From: Sisyra terminalis
Lineage: Eukaryota > Arthropoda > Insecta > Neuroptera > Sisyridae
Length of the DNA stretch: 64,000 bases
Assembly: GCA_958496175.1 (NCBI GenBank)
Contig: OY292274.1
Location: forward strand, 43,100,630-43,164,629
Reading direction: 5' to 3'
Under the pieces are notes generated by a model. That model was given only the letters and a program-made list of their open reading frames with translations, was not told the origin of the DNA and searched no databases. Positions 37,258 to 47,510 of this stretch are shown piece after piece. The position numbers and the translations under genes were made by a program. Position 1 is the stretch's first letter. Each line of letters starts with the position of its first letter.

Positions 37258-38500
37258 TTCGGCCATCCTGGGGTTGGCATCGCCCCGATGCCAATTTTCT
37301 TCGTCTTCAGAGTATCTCTCCGGTTCTGAATCCGTTTTGTATTCGTCGCCAGATGATTGCGCCCAAGGTTTCATGTGATCGGCGGATGTACTCGTAGAGT
37401 TTGGCCCATCATGATCTCCGACTTTTTCTACTTTATATCGGTTATTCCTCAAAACCATTGAAGTTTTGTACGGACCCAAAAACTTAGGGTATAGTTTTAG
37501 GCCGGGTCCCAGTTGTGTACGCTGAATCGCTACAATATCACCAACTTTGTATTTTTGTGCTGATTTTCGTTTTTTACCGTAACTTTTTTTGTTCTCCTTT
37601 TGTATTTTGGCGATATTGTCTTTCGCTTCTTTCTGTAACTCTTTGCGGTCCTGTTCGAATTCTGCGATGTTAGTTTCTTCAATGATTCTCTTAATTTCTA
37701 TATCATCTTTTAGTCTCATTTTGCATCCAATCATTATTTCAAAGGGACTCTTTTTAATGCTGCGATGGAACGAAGCATTAATAAATTGCTGCACGGCGTC
37801 AACAAATTTATGCCACTCTTCGGGCTTCGGTGAGGTCAATTTCGTAAGTATCGGAATGACAGTTCTGTTGACCCTTTCCACCTGCCCATTTCCCCGAGGT
37901 ACTCCGGTAGTGACTAGCACGTGCTCAACTCCGTTTTCGTCGCAATATTCTTTGAATACACCCGCTGTAAACGCCGTTCCACGGTCAGAAATTATTCTTC
38001 TCGGATTGCCAAAAATTGTAGCTTGTTTCTTTAACATATTTATCGTTTCTTCGACTGTCGTCGATTTTGTAGGATAAAGCCACGCAAATTTGGAAAAAGC
38101 GTCGACTACCACGAATAAATGTTTATATCTTTTTTTTGTTGAGGGTAACGGTCCTAGGTGGTCAATGTGATACGTATCGAGCGGCAAATCTCCTTTATCT
38201 ATGGGATTGAGAAATCCTTGCGCTTTACCTGATACTCTCTCGGCGAGTAAGCATTTAACGCAGTTTCTAATAACATTTTGGATTTTTTCGTTCATATTTG
38301 GGAACCATACTTCACGTTCTAATAAATATAAAGTTTTCTTCCAGCTAAAGTGTCCGTTTTCGTGGGTCTGTTTTATAATTTCCTTTTGCATCATCTTTGG
38401 CACGACTAGCAAACAATCATCCTCCTTCTCTTTATAAACTAAATCTCTCTTAATTACGAAGTTAGTCTCTTTGTTGCTTTTTATGGCGTCTATGATTCTT
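37237..38500 (-). CDS. Integrase region of the gypsy element
   Basis: The frame is open from about 38506 down to TAG at 37237-37239. Counting from the codon at 38412, it has an HHCC zinc finger (H17, H21, C51, C54) and the catalytic triad D84, D143, E179. The last two are separated by exactly 35 residues, in the contexts YHIDHLGP, IISDRG and GNGQVERVNR. A C-terminal YKVGDIV segment with a following LGPYK stretch resembles the gypsy integrase C-terminal domain. The enzyme would insert cDNA copies into chromosomes in the nucleus. No natural start codon is expected, since this is the tail of a pol polyprotein; it is separated from protease by the RT deletion and a frame change. Its last codons overlap the 3' LTR. 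The reading frame itself looks undamaged. Confidence 0.9.
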
Positions 38501-39121
38501 ATTATTTACTGTTCCAACACCGTCGAAAGGTATCGTCACATTTTCGAGCTTCGGCGAATTAAGCTGCACATAAAACGTTGCACGAATTAGATGAAGATCA
38601 CTTCCAGAATCAATTAACGCCTTCACATCTTTGTTCATGATTTTCACCGTTTTATATGGTTTTTTGTCAATTGCGCGCACTGTCTCACAACGCGGTCTAT
38701 CTGTCGGTCGACTATTCGCGGTTTTACTAGTACACTTTGCGGCGATGTGTCCGAATGCGCCACAACTAAAACACTTTGAACCCTTAGATTTATCAGGACA
38801 ATCTTGACTCAAATGATTTTTTGACCCACAACTAAAACAACGCTTTACTATCACTTCACTTGCAGTTCTTTTATTTTTATCACTCATATTTTTTGTATTT
38901 TCTTCTTTAAGTCCAAAATTTTTACTTTTGTATTTGTTCTCACTTCGTTTCATTCTTTCATATTGCGTCATTTTGTCTTTAAGCTGGCGAATATTTCGTG
39001 CGCCATACAGGATTGCCTTATTAATCGAATCATCTGGAATCCCATCAATAATATACTGGATTACCGACTGAATGTCGACATTTGCTTGACTGGCAAGATC
39101 CAGCATTTTATAAATGTACAC
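38462..39121 (-). pseudogene. Gag C-terminus, nucleocapsid and protease of the gypsy element
   Basis: This 219-codon open stretch continues the gag frame after a stop codon. It has two CCHC zinc knuckles at residues 95-108 and 117-130 (both CX2CX4HX4C), which bind RNA in the particle. A retropepsin active site ALIDSG follows at about residues 168-173. Shortly after the protease core the frame passes through the deletion junction (about 38490-38510) and ends within a few codons in KKQQRD. It has no ATG; the stretch begins directly after the gag stop. Protease normally cuts the Gag-Pol chain, but here it is probably incomplete at its C-terminus. Confidence 0.85.
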
Positions 39122-39655
39122 TTAGTACGTTTCATCTTGTTTCTTCTTCCGTTGGGATAGTTGTCGGTGTACTTGATATTCATCCACTGATTCCGCAAAT
39201 TCTTCTTTTAACGCTTTTTTCAACTTTGACCATGTTTTTGTATATTTTTCGTATCTAACAAATAATTTCACTGAGCCCTCGAGTAAACGCTTAGCGTAAA
39301 CCACTTTTTGAATGTCTGCCCATTCGCACACCTCTGCCATTTCCTCGAAATCACTCAACCATCTTTTTACACTTTTATGATTGTCACCACTAAATTTTTC
39401 CATCGATTCTTCAACATCTTTGAACGTAAGCACGGGTTTTTCGTGACCTCTGGTTCGTCGTTGCCGTCTTTTTACTTCATTAACATCATCGTCACTACTT
39501 TCCGCACTGTTATCGTCGTAATCTTCATCGTTGTCATCGTCATCTTCATCTTCATCATCTTCGTTCAAATGAGCCGTTGGTGGTACATTTGAATTTTCTC
39601 CGTTACCATTGATGTGTCGAAGATTCAAAGCAGTACGAAGCCGCCGCCTTAACAT
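39122..39655 (-). pseudogene. Gag N-terminal and capsid region of the gypsy element, ended by an in-frame stop
   Basis: 177 codons from an ATG at 39655 to TAA at 39122-39124. Near the N-terminus there is a long Asp/Glu-rich stretch (roughly residues 27-60). Capsid-like sequence follows, including FSGDNHKSVKRWLSDFEE and a later EEFAESVDEYQVHRQL segment, typical of gypsy retrotransposon gag. The reading frame continues without a shift on the far side of the TAA into the nucleocapsid part, so the stop looks like a single nonsense change rather than a real gag end. Another ATG about 100 bp upstream (near 39742) starts a short different frame, so the true gag start is uncertain. Confidence 0.8.
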
Positions 39656-39953
39656 TGATTTTTTCCTCCGATAGGAAGTTCTAGTTCATTCAGTCTTCGT
39701 CTTCTACATTAAACGCATTGATGTCAATCGCTTGATCTGCCATGATTTTCCAAAATATTTTTCTTCGCTCTGCAGCAGTTCAATCAGATTCACGTCGTTA
39801 GTTTATTCGTAAAACCACTCAAAGCGCTTTCAACTGATTTGGAAATTCACCAGCACCACTTGCGATAGCGCTAATCATGCGGTCAATGTCGAATTTTTGA
39901 GACCACGTTTCATTAAATCCCACGAATTGCGATTAACCGATGCTCCATATCCA

Positions 39954-39971
39954 ATCCCGGTTGAGCCCCCA
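39954..39971 (-). promoter_or_regulatory. Primer binding site, tRNA-Pro-like
   Basis: On the - strand, four bases inside the 5' LTR, the sequence reads TGGGGGCTCAACCGGGAT. It is complementary to a tRNA 3' end of the form ...ATCCCGGTTGAGCCCCCA. Insect tRNA-Pro ends ...ATCCCGGACGAGCCCCCA, so it matches at 16 of 18 positions. The identity of the primer is inferred from memory of that tRNA. Confidence 0.6.
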
Positions 39972-39975
39972 AATT

Positions 39976-40168
39976 TGTAGGATTTTAGTTTGGTTCGATG
40001 AATAATTTAGTGAAATTGTACTAAGTTATTTATTTAAAAGAATGATACAACTCAATCAAGATACAAAATACGAATTGCTTCTCCAGTTATTATTTTCGCC
40101 GGGCGTCCCTCTTTTTTTCTGTCAAAAACCCCGCCTTCCTCGATTCTCTAAATACATGAAATCCTACA
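39976..40168 (-). repeat. 5' LTR of the gypsy element
   Basis: 193 bp with the same termini as the 3' LTR and one base difference from it. It is followed, on the - strand, by the primer binding site and about 300 bp of leader before gag. Confidence 0.95.
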
Positions 40169-40172
40169 TATA

Positions 40173-43100
40173 TATAAATAATTCATAAAGCACAAAATAA
40201 AAATAATGGGGAAAGACCAGCGTACATAGTGCCATCTAATTGAGTCTTATTTTTTTTGGTAACTAAAGACAACAGCCGATGAGAAGATGAGTGCCAGTTT
40301 ACGCTATTTAATACGCTAATAATGCCTAAGTTACCCACCCTGAAAATTCAACCTTTTCCAATTTATCCAACACAGACACTGTTGCAGTTTGTTTAGTCCA
40401 ATCCAGATTAGTGCCTATAAAGATGACACTGATATTTGCTTTGATTGCGCCGCTTTGTTTATTGTAAATTGTGTTACTTTGATTTTATATATCTGTCATT
40501 CCCAACTTGAAGTCCACGAAGAAAAATAAATAGTAGAAGTCGAAATTATAAAAATATGCCCAATCGTTTTGGTGGGATCTGAGACAATCGTCGTTAACCT
40601 TTTTAGGAGACTATTGTTAAAAAAGGTTGGGAAAGGCTGATATTTATCAGTATCGACAACATTATTTTCTTGTGGCATTACTTTCATAACTTTTATTTTG
40701 TTTAACAGTTTTTTGAGTTTAAAATTTTCAAGAGTACTTCGTGCATGGCAATTAAAGCTAATGGACGCGTTTCGAAGCCACGATGACACAAGTCCGAGCT
40801 TTTATCACTATTTAGCGTAATTTCAGCTCTTAAAATTTCCGCTTTATTTTTTTAAACATAAAAATATATATCGCACACGTCGAAGAATAAAGGTACAACT
40901 CATAACAACATTTTTGGTATTATATTATTGTGGGGGAATATACTGGAGTTATCCTTTTATTTCACGTACAAAATAGACGGCTTCCTCATTGTAAAACTAT
41001 TGGTTACTCTAAACTTGCAATTTTTGAGTTTTACTTCTATTCTACTACATATGCGATATGTTTGGCGGGTAGATACATATAATCCTAAAGTATCAAAAAT
41101 CAATGAAAATCAAAGTACAGATCAGATGATCAGTGCCAAAAAAAAAAAAATGAAACAAAATGGAACTTGAATAAAAACTACGTACTAGAGACTATTAGAA
41201 AAATGAGATTAGCCGTAAAGTTAGCTAAAAGAAAAACTAAAAATTAAATGAAAAGATCTAACATTGCTTAACTAAAATCTTTTAGTTATCACTTCGGTTA
41301 CTTTGATGTTTTACAGTCGACCATCATAAAAACGTTGGCTATTTACAAATTCAAAAAGTTTTTTTTTATTATTATTTTTTGATTTTTGTGTACTTAACTC
41401 AAACTAGTAGCTACCTGTGAGATATTCACAGGCAACATTGACTCAATTAACAAATGACAAAATTTGATTATAAGATTACTGGGTGTTCACAGACCTGCAA
41501 AACCTAGAACTATAAGGGCTTATTATTTTGAAATGATCTTGATTATAAAAGTGTTATGAAATTACTAACTTCTAATCACGTTTAAGGAATTTGTACATGT
41601 AACAAGATTATAATTAATCAATCGCATGTCCAATTTGAGTTAAATTATTACCAACGAAGAATAATTAACGTAATTTCCGATTTTTTCAACTACCGTAAAT
41701 TAAATTTGTCTCATTTGTAAATAGCCGGATATTCATGACATTTACGTTATGTGTTGGAAAATATTATAATTTCAAAATTACAAAAAAAGACAAGTACGAT
41801 AAAATGTGCCTTTTTTGTTCTAACTGTATCGTTACCGTCGCCGAAGTCTATTAACTTATGAAATATTATCAGAAAAACTCAGATGATTTAAGGACATAAT
41901 ATCATAAGACTGATACTTAAAGGATACTTGAAACCTTTGGGGTCGTTAAATATATTCAGTATTTATCGTTGCAAGACAACAACGAATATATTTACAAGAA
42001 ATTCTTGCACATTTTCTAATAAAACACGGCCATATTTTTAGTTAGAAAGACTTATGTGCCGGAATAAGGAATGTCATATCACCCGTACCCATCCTGTAAG
42101 TGTCTGTACCTATATATTCCCTTTTATTCCTGTCGGGAGAACGTAGCGTCGTCATTTATCACGGTCGAACACATTTTTAGCCCACCAAAACGTTAAATTT
42201 TTGGTTTCGCTCCATTTCTCCGCACCGCGGACTCTTCCTAATTCGCGAATCGTGAGTTTTACCGAGCATTTTCGTTCATTTCCTGGCTCAAAACAAAGAA
42301 GAACGAAATAATGCGGACAAATGAGCTCACGAAATCCCAAAATCTCAATTGAAAAAATAACGAATTTTTCAACAAATCACTGTCTTCGTATATTATATGT
42401 ATGTACCTATCTGTGTGTGACTGTGGCTTGCATAAAATTCGCATTTGTATTGGAATTGATTTTGCAGAGGAAAAATTGAAATATTGCCCCTCATTTTGGC
42501 ACAAGAAAAATTGCGGCGAATAAGCGGTTTAAACAAACCCGATTTATCTTTAAAAAGCTCCGTAACCATTAGCCCAGCGTTCTTGCCAACGCTTATATGC
42601 ATTTGTCTACAAATTGCACTCGCTTAGAGTTTTAGATGAAAAAAAAAACAACTTGACAAAACCTAAACTTTATCCTTCATGTCAACTTTCATGGGAATTT
42701 CTGGAATAGAAAAATTTGAATTTAATATTATACAAACGTTATTTAAATGTGCAAAATTATTACATTATGTAAATGTTCCTATTTTCATAGGTCGTAGCTC
42801 GGTGGGAACATCAAAATTATTTTTCACTTCTGAATAAGTTATCAAAACAAACTTTTTTGACGATTGAAAGATTGAGGAATGAAATTATAACAAGAAATAA
42901 GTGGGTTTCTTAATCAAATTTTTTTTGAACAAAAAATTAATTTTCTTATGTAATTATTTATTTATTACAATTATATGGTTTATTTTATCAAATAACAGTA
43001 AGTTTAACCTTTTTGTAGAAAAATTTTATATAATTGAATCAACTGTGTTAATTAATAAAATGTAAGATATATTCGGTTACCTTTTCTTCCGTAAGTTAAT

Positions 43101-43754
43101 ATGAAAACTATTTAATGTATTATTCATAACGACAAATTCTCGAAAAAAAATATATTTGAAAGTCTCAAATTACAATTGGCAGTGAGAATAAAATTGATAC
43201 CTTTGAATATTTTATGAAAGCCAAAGTTATGAACATGTCTTTAATAATTGAAATACTATATTTTATTTTCAATTGAAACCAAATTTTCGTATCCTTACTA
43301 CTTAAGTCTTCAGTAAGTAATGAAAGCCGAGTTTTCTAATTGGTGTACTGCAAAGTAAAACTTTTTTATTTTTGATTGTTTTATTGACAAAGTTATGACA
43401 TTTTGTGCCCACCAAAGAAGATAAAATAGAAGGGAAGACTCCCATTGTGATCAGTATTCAAAACGAAAACCGAGCTAGAATCCTTCAATTTAATTTGAAT
43501 TCCGAAAAGTATATGAGAAAAAATATTCTAACTGAAAAGGAAAAAACTATGGAAAAAATGGATTCATATTAAGAAAAGAAAAAATAATTTTACTCAAAAA
43601 TATAGTCAATAATTTAATAAAGAAAATTATAATTGAAATAAACAACTACTATAATTACCGTTACATAAACTGTTTTGTAAGCCATAAAAATTGATTGATC
43701 TTTATTTATAACTGGTTTTCTTTCACACCCCATCACATTACTCCGAACCATTAA
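40173..43754. other. AT-rich non-coding stretch
   Basis: No gene recognised. A 97-codon frame on the - strand (40496-40789) resembles no family I know. About 42060-42610 is a more complex, lower-AT patch with overlapping short frames on one strand. It may be conserved non-coding DNA. Confidence 0.35.
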
Positions 43755-43990
43755 TCTATACATATAAAGAAAATTGGAGTGTCTGTTTGTAATATTGAAA
43801 TAACCGCTTTTTACTACATTCATATATGAGTGTATACGGTACATACACCAAAATAACATTTTTTTAAATTTTTGTCTGTCTGTCTGTTTGTTCCGGCTAA
43901 TCTCTGAAATGGCTGAACCGATTTTGACGGAACTTTTATTGGCAGGTAGCTGATGTAGTAAGGAGTAACTTAGGCTACTTTTATTTTAGA
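43755..43990 (+). mobile_element. Helitron-like interspersed repeat
   Basis: It starts near TAATCTATACATATAAAG and proceeds through GGAGTGTCTGTTTGTAAT. It then continues through the run GTCTGTCTGTCTGTTTGTTC, followed by GGCTGAACCGATTTTGACGG and TTAGGCTAC. This order of words recurs in short, non-coding interspersed repeats of many insect genomes that I recall being classed as Helitron-type. The TC start after an A (A|TC) agrees with Helitron insertion. I could not identify a CTRR end with a hairpin, so the right limit is approximate. Confidence 0.5.
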
Positions 43991-46900
43991 TATAAAAAAT
44001 TTATTTTATTTTAGCAAAATGAAGTATTGTTGCAATTGAACAATCAACAATCGAAATTTTGAATTTAATAAGTGTAATTAATAAATAAATAATTAATTAA
44101 TAATAAGTTTCTGTTTTTGTTATATAATTTTAACTACAGCATTTTAAATAACGTCACTTCACTTAATTAGTATGAAAGTTTAGGTAGTAGGTACTTATAC
44201 CAAATACCATAGAGGCGGTTTTTAATTTTTGTTTGTTTTTCAACAATCAAACTTTTTAAAATCTAATTTTTATAACCCAATGATTGTGACCTGGAGCAAT
44301 GATATATTCTGCTGAAAAGCATTAATGGAGCAATTTTTTATCATATATTTCATTTTCAATTAAAATATAAAATCTCCCAAACTAACTTTTCTTCGGTATT
44401 TAGAAAAATTTGAAAACCAACCAATTATTGTTATTGAAAATAAATAAAATATTCGAATTTACTTCCACGCTTTTTATCTATTTCCAACAAATTTGTATGT
44501 ACAACGTCCAAATGAGCGAAATCGAATTGCTTTTTAGTCATGATAATCAAAATAAAGAAGGACATATTTTTTTTCGTATTTTCAAATATAAATGTATATT
44601 TGTGTCGATGAAATTTGGAAAGTGTTTTCCTTATACGATGCAGATATATAATAAGATAGGGTTTTCGAGAATTCCTCCCCTAAATGAGTGAAAAATTATA
44701 GCAAAGTTTGTACGGCAAAACGTCTAATAAACAATCGAAATTTAAAATTTAATTATCAAAGTACCGTTAAAGACGAAACGTAATTACTCTTTATTATAAA
44801 ACAAAGTTTAATATTAGAAACAAAAAACGTAGGATCTGCTTAAAAATTTAAATTCTAAAATATATACTTGAAAATGGTTAAGTTTATAAGTGAGCATTAA
44901 GTTTTTTGGCTTACACATATTGTAAACCTGAAAATCCGAAATACGTATTCATAAATAAATACATTAGTGAGCGAATATTCTATAATTTTTGTATTAAACT
45001 TTTGAAATACATATGAAGTGTCGGTGAATTATAATTGAAAAAATGTTATTAAGGATTTAGTTATAGTAGTAGATTTTTTTCAAAGTAAAAATGTGCATTT
45101 AACTCGAAAAACACTTTTATTGAAAAGTTTAAGACAATTAATATTACTCAAAAGGATATACAGTTTATTTGAAAGAGAAGGGATATAGTGTAAATATTGT
45201 GTCGTAAACGGATAATTGTCAATTGAATTTTAAGATTAAAAATGTGAATATCTTATTTGTGTCATATTTGCAATTAAATTAAAATTTAGTTGGTTTCATT
45301 TTTTGTCCATGATAACCATATTTTAAGTTCCACTAGAGGAAGTCATCTAACTTCACTGTGGAAAGTTATTTTTTTATTTTAAATCAAGAATTAGTTATAA
45401 AATAGTATACCTATACATAAGTTCTGAACAATTTATTACATTTATAACAAACAATTTGTCACAATGTAATGAATAACTTTAGAAATATCTCTTTGAAGAG
45501 TGTCACATTTGAAATGATTTATACAATGTTATGACAAGCTATTTAAATGTAATTTATTAATCAATTCTGTAATATTCATATTTATACTTAATAAGAAACC
45601 GATCTTGTTTATATACAGTATTTTATTTGAATAACTTCTATTATTACATTAGCCATTAAAAGCCTTTCAAAAAGAGCAAAGCTTTGTACTCTAATCTCAA
45701 TTTTAATTGGATGAAAATTATTAATATTAATGTATCACAAACGGACATATTTAAATAAGGCAGAACCTATAACTTTCATCTATGTCGGATATACCTGTCA
45801 CTATGTTGCATTTACAACTTTTATAGGCCCCATAGTTTCTCCGTATGCTTACAATACGCGTAAATAAGAGCTTTTTTTGTTGTGATGCCTTATGTGAATG
45901 TAAAGCTCGACGCGACACAAATAAAACCACAAAGGAACGATATAGCGACAACAACAAACAACACAAATATGTGTACATACATTAAAGCACCCGATGTGAC
46001 AAATACACAGGGCTTGCGTGTACAACATGTCCCCCGTTTAATACCCCTCTGTTTATATGAGAAACCAACTTAAATTGTAGCCCACAAATTAAAGCACCGC
46101 TAGATTATAATAACATTTTATATATGAATAATACTCACGTGTAAATTACGTCCGAGATTTTTGATTTGTTTACCTATGAATGACCGAAACGTTATATTTT
46201 TGCAAGAATATGCATTTCTCAAGATTGTACAATTAGTTAATGTCGACAATAAATAAAAAGTAAAAATTTGTCGTTTTTGGAAAGAATGGGATAATTAAAA
46301 AAAAATCAATTTGTCGCACATATGAAAATAAAAATATAAACCCCTTGCATTTATTTAATATTTGCATGAAAACTCTTTAACTCTAGTTTAATAAATATTT
46401 GCTTTGTACATGGGCGGTTATTTATTAACGTTTTGTGTATATATTTATTTCTGGATTTCCGTTGCTTAGTTGGTGATTTACAAACCCATTTTTTCAGATT
46501 AACTCGATTTAACTGTTATTTTTTTTGTATTCACTTAGAACGCTACGTAATTTACAATCGAATTATTTAATCGAGGATTTTCCCCGTTCTTAAATTCTCT
46601 CCAATCGTGCTTACAAATAAGCAGAGTAGGTAAATATTTTTTTCATTTAAATGACAGAAAATGTTTCGAATTTTTACTTATTACTTCAAATCTTATTATG
46701 AATATAAATAAATTAAAATATTAGATTTTTTTGGTAATAGTAAAAAGCCATTAGAAATATCTATTTATAAATTATGATTTTATATAAATCTAAATAAATA
46801 AACATATTTTTACGACCTAAAGCAGAGGTTCTCAATTCGTCATGAATATGTTTTCTTGATGACCTGGCACCATTTCCAATTTAGGCTGTGAAAATTTGTT

Positions 46901-47369
46901 GCAACCAAAATTTTTGGTACAAAACTTAAGGGTTATTTAAAGTTGTCAAACAATAACTTAAAACTGTTTTTCATATTTTCGTTTTCATATTCTCACTAAC
47001 GAAAAATCGAAGAAAATTTTTTGTACAGGAAGAAGTAGAATTTAGTCATCACAAAGGTTCAGCAAAAATAAATCATTGCAAATGGTTTAATAATTTTTAA
47101 AGTAAATCATTGTCTTGAACTTTAAAAATTTTTTGACAAAAATAGAAAAAGCCTCGCCTAGACCGATGGATATTACATTCCTGGCAGTCGAAGAAAATGC
47201 AAAACGCTATATTAAGGTTAATATTCCAGCATGTATGTCTTTTTTTCATACATCAGATTAAATTTTCCGGAAAACTTAACAATTTTCAGAAAATGAACAT
47301 TTGAAGATAAAATGGTTTGCCAAGCTTAACTGATTATAGCATTTTAGTCTATCTCATAAAAAACTTTGT
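43991..47369. other. AT-rich non-coding stretch
   Basis: No gene recognised. CAGAGGTTCTCAA at about 46824 has the form of a hAT terminus, but I found no matching opposite end. Frames at 44410-44691 and 45751-46073 lack supporting features. Confidence 0.35.
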
Positions 47370-47510
47370 ATTTTGAACTTGTACCACCTGAAATTGATTT
47401 GTGAATATTGTGAAATTAATTCGTAGATATCGATAACATTACCGCATTTTTGGTTATTAACATCGGCAAAAAATACATATTTATACTTAATTATAACAAA
47501 ATTAGTGCGT
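47370..47510 (+). repeat. Diverged interspersed repeat, copy 1
   Basis: About 140 bp shares a collinear series of words with 62360-62495: GTACCACC, TTGATTTGTGAA, ATATCGAT, ATACTTAATTATAA / ATGCCTAATTATAA. By eye the two are about two-thirds identical with small gaps. The family is unknown and the edges are soft. Confidence 0.5.

Larger units (their letters stand above)
37061..40172 (-). mobile_element. Defective gypsy-superfamily LTR retrotransposon, RT/RNase H deleted
   Basis: Two 193-bp LTRs (37065-37257 and 39976-40168) flank a 2.7-kb interior coding on the - strand for gag, nucleocapsid, protease and integrase. Both outer flanks carry TATA (37061-37064 and 40169-40172), a 4-bp target duplication. 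Gag-protease-integrase order with a DX35E integrase of gypsy type places it in the Metaviridae-like gypsy superfamily; an mdg3/blastopia-like lineage is possible but not shown. The reverse transcriptase and RNase H regions are absent between protease and integrase. With them gone, and a stop inside gag, the copy could move only with help from a complete relative. Confidence 0.9.

Noticed and set aside
37589..38077. 162-codon frame on the + strand
   Set aside because: It is the antisense shadow of the integrase coding region on the - strand. Its sequence has no family resemblance.
39308..39592. 94-codon + strand frame with a hydrophobic tail
   Set aside because: Antisense of the gag acidic stretch; GAT/GAA repeats on the - strand read as Val/Ile/Phe on the + strand.
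46824..46870. hAT terminus CAGAGGTTCTCAA
   Set aside because: I could not find an opposite inverted end or an 8-bp duplication, so it is not listed as an element.
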